This document shows, in pieces, positions 52,320-59,937 of a stretch of DNA of 64,000 nt. The notes beneath the pieces are model-generated. The model was not told the DNA's origin. It saw only the letters and a program-made list of their open reading frames with translations, and did not search any database. The stretch spans positions 1-64,000 of the forward strand of contig NZ_QUZU01000037.1 in the NCBI RefSeq assembly GCF_004682055.1, read 5' to 3'. Source of the stretch: Pseudomonas kairouanensis (GTDB taxonomy: Bacteria; Pseudomonadota; Gammaproteobacteria; Pseudomonadales; Pseudomonadaceae). A program made the position numbers and the translations under genes. Positions within the stretch are counted from its first letter, which is position 1; every line of letters starts with the position of its first letter.

Positions 52320-52352
52320 CCTGGCCACACTGCCAAGAACACTGAAGATCCA

Positions 52353-52445
52353 AATGTGGGAGGGGGCTTGCTCCCGATGGCGGTGGATCAGTCGGCCAAT
52401 CTGTAGCTGACCCACCGCCATCGGGAGCAAGCCCCCTCCCACATT
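52353..52445. repeat. REP doublet, GGGGGCTTGCTCCCGAT type
   Basis: AATGTGGGAGGGGGCTTGCT at 52353 to CACATT at 52445. The right arm is regular. It separates the exonuclease gene from the convergent small DUF6124-type gene. Confidence 0.92.
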
Positions 52446-52458
52446 AGTTATGCATTGC

Positions 52459-52767
52459 TCATCGAGACTGTGTGCAACCCAACGCCTGATCCACCACCAC
52501 CTTTGCCATCTCCACCAGATGCATCACTGCCCGTTGCTGCACATTCAGTGCCTCTTCGGATAAGTGCGCCGTCTCGACCGCGCAATGCAGCAAATCCGCC
52601 GCATGGGCCAGGGCATCTTCGAAACTCAGGTTGTCATTCAGGATAAAGGTGGGCGCATCCGGCGCGGATGCTTTGAGGTAGTAGTCGAGGGCGCGGCGAT
52701 TGAGCAGGGCGTCTTCGCTGGGGAATTCTTTGTTGGAACGGGGTGGATCGGGGGTAACTTTGACCAT
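52459..52767 (-). CDS. Small conserved Pseudomonas protein (DUF6124/DUF3077-like)
   Basis: The 102-residue protein has the pattern of a multi-copy Pseudomonas family: MVKVTPDPPRSNKE at the start and SFEDALAHAADLLHCAVETA in the middle, with a helical end (QQRAVMHLVEMAKVVVD). No membrane segment or catalytic motif is seen. The ATG has GGAGAAG eight bases upstream. The gene is preceded by a 500-bp gap containing overlapping inverted repeats (52809-52900), suggesting control through RNA structure. The function is unknown. Confidence 0.8.
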   Translation of the reverse strand: MVKVTPDPPRSNKEFPSEDALLNRRALDYYLKASAPDAPTFILNDNLSFEDALAHAADLLHCAVETAHLSEEALNVQQRAVMHLVEMAKVVVDQALGCTQSR

Positions 52768-52808
52768 GTTGTAACTTCTCCGTCAGGTTAAGAAGCTGCA
52801 ACCGTTCG

Positions 52809-52900
52809 CTTGCACACGAATTTAGGGTGGCAGCAGTACGCGGGTGTGCAAGACCGTGACGGCGTCCGGTAGATCCGAAGATCTCCCGCGTACAGCTGCC
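52809..52900 (-). promoter_or_regulatory. Overlapping alternative hairpins upstream of the DUF6124-type gene
   Basis: Hairpin A: CTTGCACAC (52809-52817) with GTGTGCAAG (52844-52852), perfect 9 bp. Hairpin B: GGCAGCAGTACGCGGG (52829-52844) with CCCGCGTACAGCTGCC (52885-52900), 15 of 16 bp. The right arm of A and the left arm of B meet at base 52844 and interleave, so both cannot form together in a simple fold. A further AGATCcgaaGATCT stem lies inside B. This is the layout of a switchable leader, 42-133 bp ahead of the ATG. No known riboswitch class is recognised. Confidence 0.5.
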
Positions 52901-53178
52901 ATAACACATTAACGCCTGGAGTAAAAAACAGGTGTTGGGAGCTAAGGCTGTTGCGTATTACCGTCGGCGGACTTGCACGTCCGGTCACCGAACATTCGAT
53001 GACCGAGCGAGACTAGCTACCTGATCCGACGGAAACAAGGCCGTGGAATTCTCTCGGAAACGTCCTGCAAATGAAAGGGATGGGTCTTGCTGGCCAATGA
53101 AATAATGGGTTTTTAAAGGCGTATTTCACTTGTCTCAGCACCGTCAGTAGGTCTATTCCGATAGGCGCGTAGGAACCT
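52901..53178. other. Non-coding remainder of the 52768-53284 gap
   Basis: This part of the 517-bp gap has no ORF of note on either strand and no strong hairpin that I can support. The promoter for the small gene at 52459 should lie here (minus strand), but no clear -35/-10 pair stands out. A REP doublet follows. Confidence 0.5.
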
Positions 53179-53268
53179 TGTGGGAGCGGGCTTGCTCGCG
53201 AAAGCGCAGTGTCAGTCAATACATGTGTGGCTGACCCACCGTATTCGCGAGCAAGCCCGCTCCCACAT
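53179..53268. repeat. REP doublet, GCGGGCTTGCTCGCGAA type
   Basis: Left arm TGTGGGAGCGGGCTTGCTCG at 53179 and right arm TTCGCGAGCAAGCCCGCTCC ending CACAT at 53268, with interior gtcagtcaatacatgtgtggctgacccacc. It lies just past the stop of the minus-strand cyclase gene. Confidence 0.9.
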
Positions 53269-53284
53269 AAGGTTTTGTGGTGTT

Positions 53285-53968
53285 TCAGGGGATAAGCGCC
53301 ATTACTGCCGCCGGCGATCCCGACCCACCTTCAAGCGCCAGCACTCCAATCACCAGCGTTGCGCCCTTGGGCGGCAACTGATCCAAGTGGTTCAAGCACT
53401 CCAACACAATCCCATTGCCCGCCAACACCGCACGGTTGGTCGCGAACGTGCTGCTTTGCCCCGGATCCACCCCGTGGGTATCAATGCCTACACCGGCAAC
53501 CTGACGCTGGGACAGCAGAAACTCAATCGCCGCCTCGCCGATCCCTGGGAAATGCGAGCCTTGGGCGTCTTGGCCGAAGAACGCCGCCGGATCATCCCAG
53601 CGGTGCTGCCAGCCGGTGTACATCAGCACCACGCAGCCCGGTTCGATGGGGCCGTGCTGGCGCTCCCAGTCTTGAATGTCTTGCACGCTGATTGCGTAGT
53701 CCGGCGTGCACTGCGCCCGCACATCGATGACTACCGCAGGCCGCACCAGGTCGTGGGGTGGGTAGCCGTCGATGCCCATGCCGTCGGCATAGAAGCTGTT
53801 TGGCGCGTTCATATGGGTGGCGCTGTGCTCGCCCATGCTGAAACGGCGCAGGAAGTAGCCGTCTTTGCCCAATGATGCGATGTCGTCGAATGCCACCGGC
53901 GGGTCGCCCGGCCATAGCGGAATTCGCGGGCTGATCGGATGGCTGAGGCTGACGACCTTACCCACCAT
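53285..53968 (-). CDS. PF04199 cyclase/hydrolase, kynurenine-formamidase-like
   Basis: The 227-residue protein has the size and layout of kynurenine formamidase-type cyclases: VSLSHPISPRIPLWPGDPP near the N-terminus, the motif region GEHSATHMNAPNSF (His48, His52), VLMYTGWQHRW and VAGVGIDTHGVDPG. In the usual HSGTHxDxPxHF the Asp is Asn54 here and the last His is Ser58, so metal binding may be altered or rely on other residues. It overlaps the upstream Lrp regulator by 11 bp, implying one transcript. The substrate is unknown; an amide, lactone or formamide is plausible. Confidence 0.83.
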   Translation of the reverse strand: MVGKVVSLSHPISPRIPLWPGDPPVAFDDIASLGKDGYFLRRFSMGEHSATHMNAPNSFYADGMGIDGYPPHDLVRPAVVIDVRAQCTPDYAISVQDIQDWERQHGPIEPGCVVLMYTGWQHRWDDPAAFFGQDAQGSHFPGIGEAAIEFLLSQRQVAGVGIDTHGVDPGQSSTFATNRAVLAGNGIVLECLNHLDQLPPKGATLVIGVLALEGGSGSPAAVMALIP

Positions 53969-54413
53969 TTTTCACCTCCAATTGCGCCAATGGCACCCGC
54001 CGTTCTATGGCACTGGAGAGGATGATCGAGGTCTTGCTGAAGCCGAACTTCGCCACTCGGTTGATCAGGTCTTCCAGCTCCGGCATCGACCCTACCGCCG
54101 CCTGCATGATCACGCACGGATCGCCCGTGACCCGGTGGCATTCGGTCAGCTCGGGGATTTTGCTCAGTTCGTCGTAGACCTTCTGGCTGCCGTGATTGGT
54201 CAGGCGCAGTTCGATCACGCATTGAATCGGCAAGCCCACTTTGGACAGGTCCACCTTGGCCTGGTAGCCGGTGATCACGCCGCTGGCCTCAAGCTTGGCG
54301 ACACGCTCGGCAACGGCCGGGGCGGAGAGGTTTACGGTGCGTGCCAGTTGGGCGAAGGAGGCGCGGCCGTCTTCGAGCAGGGCGCTGAGGAGCATGCGGT
54401 CGTATTTGTCCAT
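53958..54413 (-). CDS. Lrp/AsnC family transcriptional regulator
   Basis: The 151-residue regulator has the N-terminal helix-turn-helix (DRMLLSALLEDGRASFAQLA, then NLSAPAVAERVAKLEASGVI) and the C-terminal RAM domain (CVIELRLTNHGSQKVYDELS, CHRVTGDPCVIMQAAV). The start is the Met before DKYDRMLLS. It overlaps the downstream cyclase gene and faces an EamA exporter across a 160-bp gap containing two palindromes and a terminator-like hairpin. It probably controls itself, the cyclase and the exporter in response to an amino acid or related metabolite. Confidence 0.9.
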   Translation of the reverse strand: MDKYDRMLLSALLEDGRASFAQLARTVNLSAPAVAERVAKLEASGVITGYQAKVDLSKVGLPIQCVIELRLTNHGSQKVYDELSKIPELTECHRVTGDPCVIMQAAVGSMPELEDLINRVAKFGFSKTSIILSSAIERRVPLAQLEVKNGG

Positions 54414-54435
54414 GATAAGGCTCCAGTTGCGCGTG

Positions 54436-54476
54436 GCTTTCGAAAGCATGGTTTATAGCCCTCATAACCATGCTTT
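54436..54476. promoter_or_regulatory. Probable Lrp-type operator in the lrp-eamA gap
   Basis: AAAGCATGGTT (54443-54453) and AACCATGCTTT (54466-54476) form a perfect 11-bp inverted repeat with a 12-bp spacer, so the arms are about two helical turns apart. A separate 12-bp palindrome GCTTTCGAAAGC overlaps the left arm (54436-54447). It lies 23 bp upstream of the lrp start codon on the minus strand. This suits a dimer/tetramer regulator; the binding protein is inferred from position only. Confidence 0.5.
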
Positions 54477-54488
54477 GAAAAGTGTATG

Positions 54489-54536
54489 GGCGGTTTAAAC
54501 AGGTTTTGTAACTTATGTTTAACCGCCTGCTTTTTT
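54489..54536 (+). terminator. Terminator-like hairpin in the eamA leader
   Basis: GGCGGTTTAAACA (54489-54501) pairs with TGTTTAACCGCC (54516-54527), 12 bp with one bulged T, across 14 bases. TGC and six Ts (54531-54536) follow. On the plus strand no gene lies upstream that would need it, since lrp runs the other way. It is 38 bp ahead of the eamA ATG, so it could be an attenuator. Confidence 0.6.
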
Positions 54537-54573
54537 AGAATAAGCCTCCCTTCTACTGCCATAGAGCCACCCA

Positions 54574-55470
54574 ATGCCCGGCCCGAGTCGCTTTCCCTTA
54601 CCGTTGATCGCTGCCTTTTTTGCGCTGTATGTGATTTGGGGTTCCACCTATCTGGTGATCCGCATTGGCGTGGAGTACTGGCCGCCGCTGATGCTGGGCG
54701 GGATTCGCTTTTTGGCGGCGGGTGCGGTGATGTACGGCTACCTGCGGTGGCGCGGGGTGCCCGCGCCAACGTGGGAGCAGTGGAAAGCGGCGGCCAAGAT
54801 CGGCATTTTGCTGCTGACCTTCGGCAACGGCGGGGTGACCTTGGCCGAGCACTCCGGCGTGTCGTCCGGTGTGGCTGCGCTGGCGGTGGCCACCGTGCCG
54901 TTGTTCACGCTGCTGTGTGGGTTTTTCTGGGGCGCACGTAACACCCGCCTGGAGTGGGCCGGGGTAATCCTGGGGATTATCGGCATTGCCATGCTGAACA
55001 TGGGCAGCACTTTGCAATCGAGTCCGTTGGGGGCCGCGTTGCTGTTATTCGCCGCCGCCTCGTGGGCATTCGGTTCGGTGTGGAGCCGACGCTTGCCGCT
55101 GCCCCAGGGCGCCATGGCCAGTGCCGCGGAAATGCTGGTGGCGGGTGTCACGCTGCTGATCGGCAGCGCGCTGGCCGGTGAGCACCTGCAGGCCATGCCA
55201 CCGCTGGAAGGCTGGCTGGCCCTGGCGTACCTGGCCGTGTTCGGTTCGATCATCGCCTTCAACGCCTACATGTACCTGCTCAAGCACGTACGCCCGGCGG
55301 CGGCGACCAGTTATGCCTACGTGAACCCGGCGGTGGCGGTGTTGCTGGGGATTGTGTTCGTCGGCGAAACCATCGGCCTGGAAGAAGCCCTGGCGATGCT
55401 GGTGATCATCAGCGCGGTGCTGTTGATCAGCCTGCCCCAGTGGCGCAAGCCCAAGCCGGAAATAAGGTAA
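54574..55470 (+). CDS. EamA/DMT family exporter
   Basis: This 298-residue member of the drug/metabolite transporter superfamily has ten predicted helices in two EamA halves (N-terminal LYVIWGSTYLVIRIGVEYWP, C-terminal LKHVRPAAATSYAYVNPAVA). The pattern is like E. coli YedA and related amino-acid or metabolite exporters. Being divergent from an Lrp regulator, it could export the molecule that regulator senses. The leader contains a terminator-like hairpin (54489-54536). Confidence 0.88.
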   Translation: MPGPSRFPLPLIAAFFALYVIWGSTYLVIRIGVEYWPPLMLGGIRFLAAGAVMYGYLRWRGVPAPTWEQWKAAAKIGILLLTFGNGGVTLAEHSGVSSGVAALAVATVPLFTLLCGFFWGARNTRLEWAGVILGIIGIAMLNMGSTLQSSPLGAALLLFAAASWAFGSVWSRRLPLPQGAMASAAEMLVAGVTLLIGSALAGEHLQAMPPLEGWLALAYLAVFGSIIAFNAYMYLLKHVRPAAATSYAYVNPAVAVLLGIVFVGETIGLEEALAMLVIISAVLLISLPQWRKPKPEIR

Positions 55471-55518
55471 ACTGCGGCCCATTGCGTTCCTTGCGCTGAA
55501 TTTTCCTACGGTAACTAC

Positions 55519-56853
55519 ATGACTTTCGCCACCCTTGGCCTGATCGAACCCTTGCTGCGCGCCCTTGAGACGCTTGGCTACCAGACCCCGACGCCGGTGC
55601 AGGCGCAAGCCATTCCGGCGGTGCTGGCCGGTCGTGACCTGATGGCTGCGGCCCAGACCGGCACCGGAAAAACCGCCGGTTTCGCCGTGCCGTTGTTGCA
55701 ACTGCTGACGATGGAAGGGCCGAAAGTCGCCGCCAACTCGGCGCGTGCGCTGATCCTGTGCCCCACCCGCGAGTTGGCCGAGCAGGTTCACGCCAGCGTC
55801 GCCGAGTATGCGCAAAACCTGCCGCTAACCACCTACGCGGTGTACGGCGGCGTAAGCATCAACCCGCAGATGATGAAGCTGCGCAAGGGTGTGGATGTGC
55901 TGGTGGCCACCCCTGGCCGCCTGATCGACCTGTTCCGCCAGAACGCGTTGAAGCTCAACCAGCTGCAAACCCTGGTGCTCGACGAAGCCGACCGCATGCT
56001 CGACCTGGGTTTCTCCGAGGAGCTGGCAAACATCTACCGCATGCTGCCGAAAAAGCGCCAGACCTTGCTGTTTTCCGCCACTTTCTCCGATGACATCCGC
56101 CAGTTGGCCGGGCAGATGCTCAACGACCCACTGAGCATCGAAGTCAGCCCGCGCAACGTCGCCGCCAACACGGTGAAGCAGTGGATCGTGCCGGTGGACA
56201 AGAAGCGCAAGCCGGAGCTGTTTGTGCACCTGATGCGCAAGGGTCGCTGGAAACAGGTGCTGGTGTTCGCCAAGACCCGTAACGGCGTGGATGCGCTGGT
56301 GGACAAGTTGCAGGGCCTGGGCATCAACGCCGATGGCATCCATGGCGACAAGCCCCAGGCCACGCGCCAGCGTGCACTGGACCGCTTCAAGTCCAGCGAA
56401 GTACAGATCCTGGTCGCCACCGACGTGGCAGCCCGTGGCCTGGATATCGAAGACCTGCCGCTGGTGGTCAACTTTGACCTGCCGATCGTTGCCGAGGATT
56501 ACATCCACCGCATCGGCCGTACCGGACGTGCGGGCAACACCGGTGAAGCGATTTCCCTGGTGTGTGCCGACGAAGTGAACATGCTCTCGGCCATCGAGAT
56601 GCTGACCCGCCAGACCTTGGCGCGGCATATGGAGCAGGACTTCGAACCAGAGCACCGCGTGCCAGACACCGATGCCAGCGGGCAAGTGGTGAAGAAGCCG
56701 AAAAAACCGAAGAAGCCAAAAACGTCCGGTGGTGGCGGCAAGCGCAATTTGGGCAAGTGGGTGGACAGCGGGGAGGTTGCGCCTGCGGAGCCTTCGATCA
56801 AGCCAGTGCGCAAGGTACCGGTGTTTAATACTGGGCCGCGTAAGAAGAAGTGA
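55519..56853 (+). CDS. rhlE: DEAD-box RNA helicase, RhlE type
   Basis: All DEAD-box motifs are visible: AAQTGTGKTAGFA (Walker A), PTRELAEQV, VLDEADRMLDLGF (DEAD), LLFSATF (SAT), ARGLDIEDLPLVVNFDLP and HRIGRTGRAG. The C-terminal tail after residue 375 is basic and low in complexity (VKKPKKPKKPKTSGGGGKR), as in RhlE proteins. Such helicases remodel ribosomal and other RNA at low temperature. In P. aeruginosa there are two RhlE paralogues; by position this would be the one called RhlE1. Paralogue choice is uncertain. Confidence 0.9.
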   Translation: MTFATLGLIEPLLRALETLGYQTPTPVQAQAIPAVLAGRDLMAAAQTGTGKTAGFAVPLLQLLTMEGPKVAANSARALILCPTRELAEQVHASVAEYAQNLPLTTYAVYGGVSINPQMMKLRKGVDVLVATPGRLIDLFRQNALKLNQLQTLVLDEADRMLDLGFSEELANIYRMLPKKRQTLLFSATFSDDIRQLAGQMLNDPLSIEVSPRNVAANTVKQWIVPVDKKRKPELFVHLMRKGRWKQVLVFAKTRNGVDALVDKLQGLGINADGIHGDKPQATRQRALDRFKSSEVQILVATDVAARGLDIEDLPLVVNFDLPIVAEDYIHRIGRTGRAGNTGEAISLVCADEVNMLSAIEMLTRQTLARHMEQDFEPEHRVPDTDASGQVVKKPKKPKKPKTSGGGGKRNLGKWVDSGEVAPAEPSIKPVRKVPVFNTGPRKKK

Positions 56854-56877
56854 TTTTGCGGTGTAGCTGATGGCCCC

Positions 56878-56950
56878 TTCGCGAGCAAGCCCGCTCCCAC
56901 ATTTGAAGGTATTCACAAATCAAGTGTGGGAGGGGGCTTGCCCCCGATGG
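56878..56950. repeat. Hybrid REP: one arm of each type, tail-to-tail
   Basis: The first arm (56878-56903) is of the TTCGCGAGCAAGCCCGCTCC type, and the second (GTGTGGGAGGGGGCTTGCCC, 56923 onward) is of the GGGGGCTTGCCCCCGAT type. The two arms come from different REP subtypes. It lies between the convergent rhlE and flavoprotein genes. Confidence 0.85.
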
Positions 56951-56973
56951 CGGCCTTGAATTCAACAAAGATT

Positions 56974-58200
56974 TCAGCCCTTAAGCCACTCCAACATCCC
57001 CCGCCCAGCCGCCCGCCCACTGGCAAAACACCCCGTCAGCAAATAGCCCCCGGTCGGCGCTTCCCAATCCAGCATCTCCCCCGCACAAAACACCCCCGGC
57101 AATTGCTTGAGCATCAAGCGCTCATCCAACGCCTCGAAGGGCACGCCGCCAGCGGTGCTGATCGCTTCATCCATCGGCCGAGTCTTAACCAGGGTCAAGG
57201 GCAGCGCCTTGATATCCACAGCCAGTTGCGCCGGGTCGTTGAAATGTTCAGTCGGTGCCAGCTCACGCAACAGCGCCGCCTTGACCCCATCCAACCCCAA
57301 CTGACTGTGCAAATGCTTGCTCATCGAGCGCGAACCCCGTGGCTTGGTCAAGGCAGCCTGGATTTTGTCCACAGGCTTGCTCGGCAGCAGGTCGATATGC
57401 ACCGTGGCCAAGCCATCGCGGTTGATTGCTTCACGAATCGGCGCCGACAACGCATAGATCAGGCTGCCCTCGATACCCGTGGCGGTGACCACGCATTCGC
57501 CAAGCCGGGGCTTGTCATCCCCCAAGCCGATGGCGACGTTTTTCAACGGTGCACCGGCGAATTTGCTGACCATCAATTCGCTCCAGGCCGACACCTCGAA
57601 GCCGCAGTTGCTCGGTTGCAACGGGGCATAAGGCACGCCTTGGTCTTCCAGCAACTTGAGCCAGGCACCGTCCGAACCCAGGCGCGACCAACTGCCGCCG
57701 CCGAGGGCCAGCAGCACTGCATCGCTGTGCACCGTTTTTTCGCCTTCGGGGCTGTGGATAAGTAAACCGCCATCCGCACTCCACCCAACCCAGCGGTGCC
57801 GGGTGTGGATAACCACTCCCTGGTCCCGCAGGCGCTTGAGCCAGGCACGCAGCAGAGGGGCGGCTTTCATATCCGTAGGAAATACACGGCCAGAAGTGCC
57901 GATAAAGGTTTCGATACCCAGCCCGTGTATCCATTCGCACAACGCATCGGCACCAAACCCGCGCAGCAACGGCGCCATGTGCGGCGCGCGTTCGGCATAG
58001 CGCGACAGGAACGCCGGGTAGGCTTCAGAGTGGGTGATGTTCATGCCGCCTACGCCGGCCAGCAGGAACTTGCGCCCCACCGAAGGCATGCCGTCGTAGA
58101 GGTCTACCCGCACACCCGCCTGGCTCAAGACTTCGGCAGCCATCAGCCCGGCAGGGCCGCCGCCGATGATGGAGACGTGTTGGGGAGCGGTCTGGGACAT
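56974..58200 (-). CDS. BaiN/HI0933-type FAD-dependent oxidoreductase (YhiN family)
   Basis: The 408-residue flavoprotein starts with SIIGGGPAGLMAAEVLSQAG (Rossmann FAD motif), then SVGRKFLLAGVGGMNITHSEA, a family signature, ALGGGSWSRLGSDGAW near the middle and the C-terminal FCAGEMLDWEAPTGGYLL. The family (YhiN, HI0933, BaiN) includes bile-acid reductases, but the substrates of the proteobacterial members are unknown. It stands alone, convergent with rhlE. Confidence 0.87.
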   Translation of the reverse strand: MSQTAPQHVSIIGGGPAGLMAAEVLSQAGVRVDLYDGMPSVGRKFLLAGVGGMNITHSEAYPAFLSRYAERAPHMAPLLRGFGADALCEWIHGLGIETFIGTSGRVFPTDMKAAPLLRAWLKRLRDQGVVIHTRHRWVGWSADGGLLIHSPEGEKTVHSDAVLLALGGGSWSRLGSDGAWLKLLEDQGVPYAPLQPSNCGFEVSAWSELMVSKFAGAPLKNVAIGLGDDKPRLGECVVTATGIEGSLIYALSAPIREAINRDGLATVHIDLLPSKPVDKIQAALTKPRGSRSMSKHLHSQLGLDGVKAALLRELAPTEHFNDPAQLAVDIKALPLTLVKTRPMDEAISTAGGVPFEALDERLMLKQLPGVFCAGEMLDWEAPTGGYLLTGCFASGRAAGRGMLEWLKG

Positions 58201-58326
58201 GGTGAGGGCTACGGTCGGTTAAACAGGCCGAGCATTCTACCCGACGACGGCGCAAACGCCTGATCAAAAAACGCACAGTTTCCTACAGCCCATGTAGATA
58301 TTGGTTCTTAGGCGCTTACGCTCAAG

Positions 58327-58361
58327 TTATCCACAGGCCGTTCCACAGGCATTGTGGGTAA
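58327..58361. promoter_or_regulatory. Pair of inverted DnaA-box-like sites
   Basis: TTATCCACA at 58327-58335 is a perfect DnaA box, and TGTGGGTAA at 58353-58361 is the reverse complement of TTACCCACA, one base off. They face each other across 17 bases in the gap between two minus-strand genes. This is far from any visible oriC features, so regulation or chance is more likely than an origin. Confidence 0.35.
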
Positions 58362-58371
58362 CGCTCATAGC

Positions 58372-59292
58372 TCAATGACAACCTGATGACGTCCACACCC
58401 GTTGTGCGCTGTGGTGCAGGATGCCGTGGCGGCGGGCCAGGGCAGGGCGGTCCTTGCTGTAACCGCCGCCGATCACACCCATCACCGGAATATCGCGGCC
58501 CAGGCAGTGGCGCATCACGCTTTCATCACGGGCGGCCACGCCCTCGTCTGTCAGCTTGAGGTAACCGAGGGCGTCGTCCTTGTGCACATCCACGCCGGCG
58601 TCGTACAGCACCAGGTCGGGCTGGTAGAGCGGCAGCAGGTAGTTGAGGGCATCGTCCACCACCTTGAGGTAGTCGGCGTCGCCCATGCCCATGGGCAGCG
58701 GGATGTCCCAGTCGCTCTGGGCCTTGCGTGCGGGGAAGTTCTTTTCACAGTGCAGCGACACGGTGATGGCGTCCGGCGTGTCGTGGAGGATGCGTGCGGT
58801 GCCGTCACCCTGGTGCACGTCACAGTCGAAGATCAGCACGCGGTTGACCCGGCCGCTGGCCAGCAGGTAACGGCTGATCACCGCCAGGTCATTGAAGATG
58901 CAAAAACCCGCCGGGTAATCGTAGTGGGCGTGGTGGGTGCCGCCGGCCAAATGGCAGGCCAGGCCGTGTTCCAGGGCCTGCTCGGCCGCCAGGATTGAAC
59001 CCCCTACGGCACGGACGGTGCGCCGGGCGAGGGCTTCGTTCCATGGCAGGCCCAGGCGGCGCTGGTCTTCGCGGGACAACTCGCCGCCCATGTAGCGCTC
59101 GATGTAGTCGGGGGCGTGGGCCAGGGCGAGGATCTCGGGTGGGCACAGCTGCGGGCGCAGCAGGTGGCTGTCCTCGGTCAGCCCGCTGGACACCAGGTGG
59201 TCACGCAACAGGCGGAACTTGTCCATGGGGAAGCGATGGTCCGCCGGGAACTCAGGGCTGTAGTCATCGTGGTAGATCAATGGCAAAGGCAT
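58372..59292 (-). CDS. Histone deacetylase-like amidohydrolase
   Basis: This 306-residue member of the arginase/deacetylase fold matches the bacterial HDAC-like family (acetoin utilisation AcuC group). Zinc ligands and active-site residues are visible: GTHHAHYDYPAGFCIFND, LIFDCDVHQGDGT with the Asp and His ligands, VLYDAGVDVHKDD (Asp ligand) and GVIGGGYSKD. Substrates could be acetylated polyamines, acetylated lysines or small amides. The start is the Met before PLPLIYHDDYS. The neighbouring GNAT gene is divergent, 75 bp away, so the pair may act on opposite modifications. Confidence 0.88.
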   Translation of the reverse strand: MPLPLIYHDDYSPEFPADHRFPMDKFRLLRDHLVSSGLTEDSHLLRPQLCPPEILALAHAPDYIERYMGGELSREDQRRLGLPWNEALARRTVRAVGGSILAAEQALEHGLACHLAGGTHHAHYDYPAGFCIFNDLAVISRYLLASGRVNRVLIFDCDVHQGDGTARILHDTPDAITVSLHCEKNFPARKAQSDWDIPLPMGMGDADYLKVVDDALNYLLPLYQPDLVLYDAGVDVHKDDALGYLKLTDEGVAARDESVMRHCLGRDIPVMGVIGGGYSKDRPALARRHGILHHSAQRVWTSSGCH

Positions 59293-59367
59293 GGGATTTT
59301 CTGACAGGAACCTGCGACGCATCTTACCCGCGTTGTACACTCACGCACATGGCAAGGGAGGGGACCC

Positions 59368-59937
59368 ATGGAGCCGATACTGGAACTTGAAAGCGCACGC
59401 CTGGTGCTACGCCAATGGCGCGACAGCGACCTGCCCGAATTTGCGCGCATGTGCGCCGACCCGCAGGTGATGCGCTATTTCCCGGCCAAATTAAGCCACC
59501 TGGAAAGCGCCGCATTGATCGGTCGCATTCGCGGGCACTTCGCCGAATACGGTTTTGGCCTGTGGGCGTTGGAGCGCAAGGACACGGGCGAATTTATCGG
59601 CCTGACCGGGCTACAGCATGTCAGCTTTGATGCGGCCTTTACCCCGGCGGTGGAGATCGGCTGGCGGTTGGCTCGTGAACATTGGGGCCTGGGGTATGCC
59701 AGCGAAGCGGCGTGGACCGCGTTGCGCTGTGGTTTTGACCGCGTGCAGTTGGATGAAATCGTCGCCTTTACCACCGAGGCCAATCTGCCATCACAAAAAG
59801 TCATGCAGGCCATCGGTATGCATTACGATCCCCTGGCAGATTTTGAACACCCCAAGGTCGCAGCCGATGACCCGCTGCGCCATCATGTGTTGTACCGCAT
59901 CACCCGCGCCCAATGGTTGGACACGCTGCACGGGTAG
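59368..59937 (+). CDS. GNAT N-acetyltransferase (RimJ/RimL type)
   Basis: The 189-residue protein has a GNAT fold of the Acetyltransf_3 group: LESARLVLRQWRDSDLPEFA (N-terminus), FGLWALERKDTGEFIGLTGL, the acetyl-CoA region WRLAREHWGLGYASEAAWTA and TTEANLPSQKVMQAIGM. The acceptor is unknown. Its TAG stop lies inside the start of the next repeat (GTAGGAGCGAGC), so the REP reaches into the coding end. It is divergent from the deacetylase-like gene. Confidence 0.88.
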   Translation: MEPILELESARLVLRQWRDSDLPEFARMCADPQVMRYFPAKLSHLESAALIGRIRGHFAEYGFGLWALERKDTGEFIGLTGLQHVSFDAAFTPAVEIGWRLAREHWGLGYASEAAWTALRCGFDRVQLDEIVAFTTEANLPSQKVMQAIGMHYDPLADFEHPKVAADDPLRHHVLYRITRAQWLDTLHG

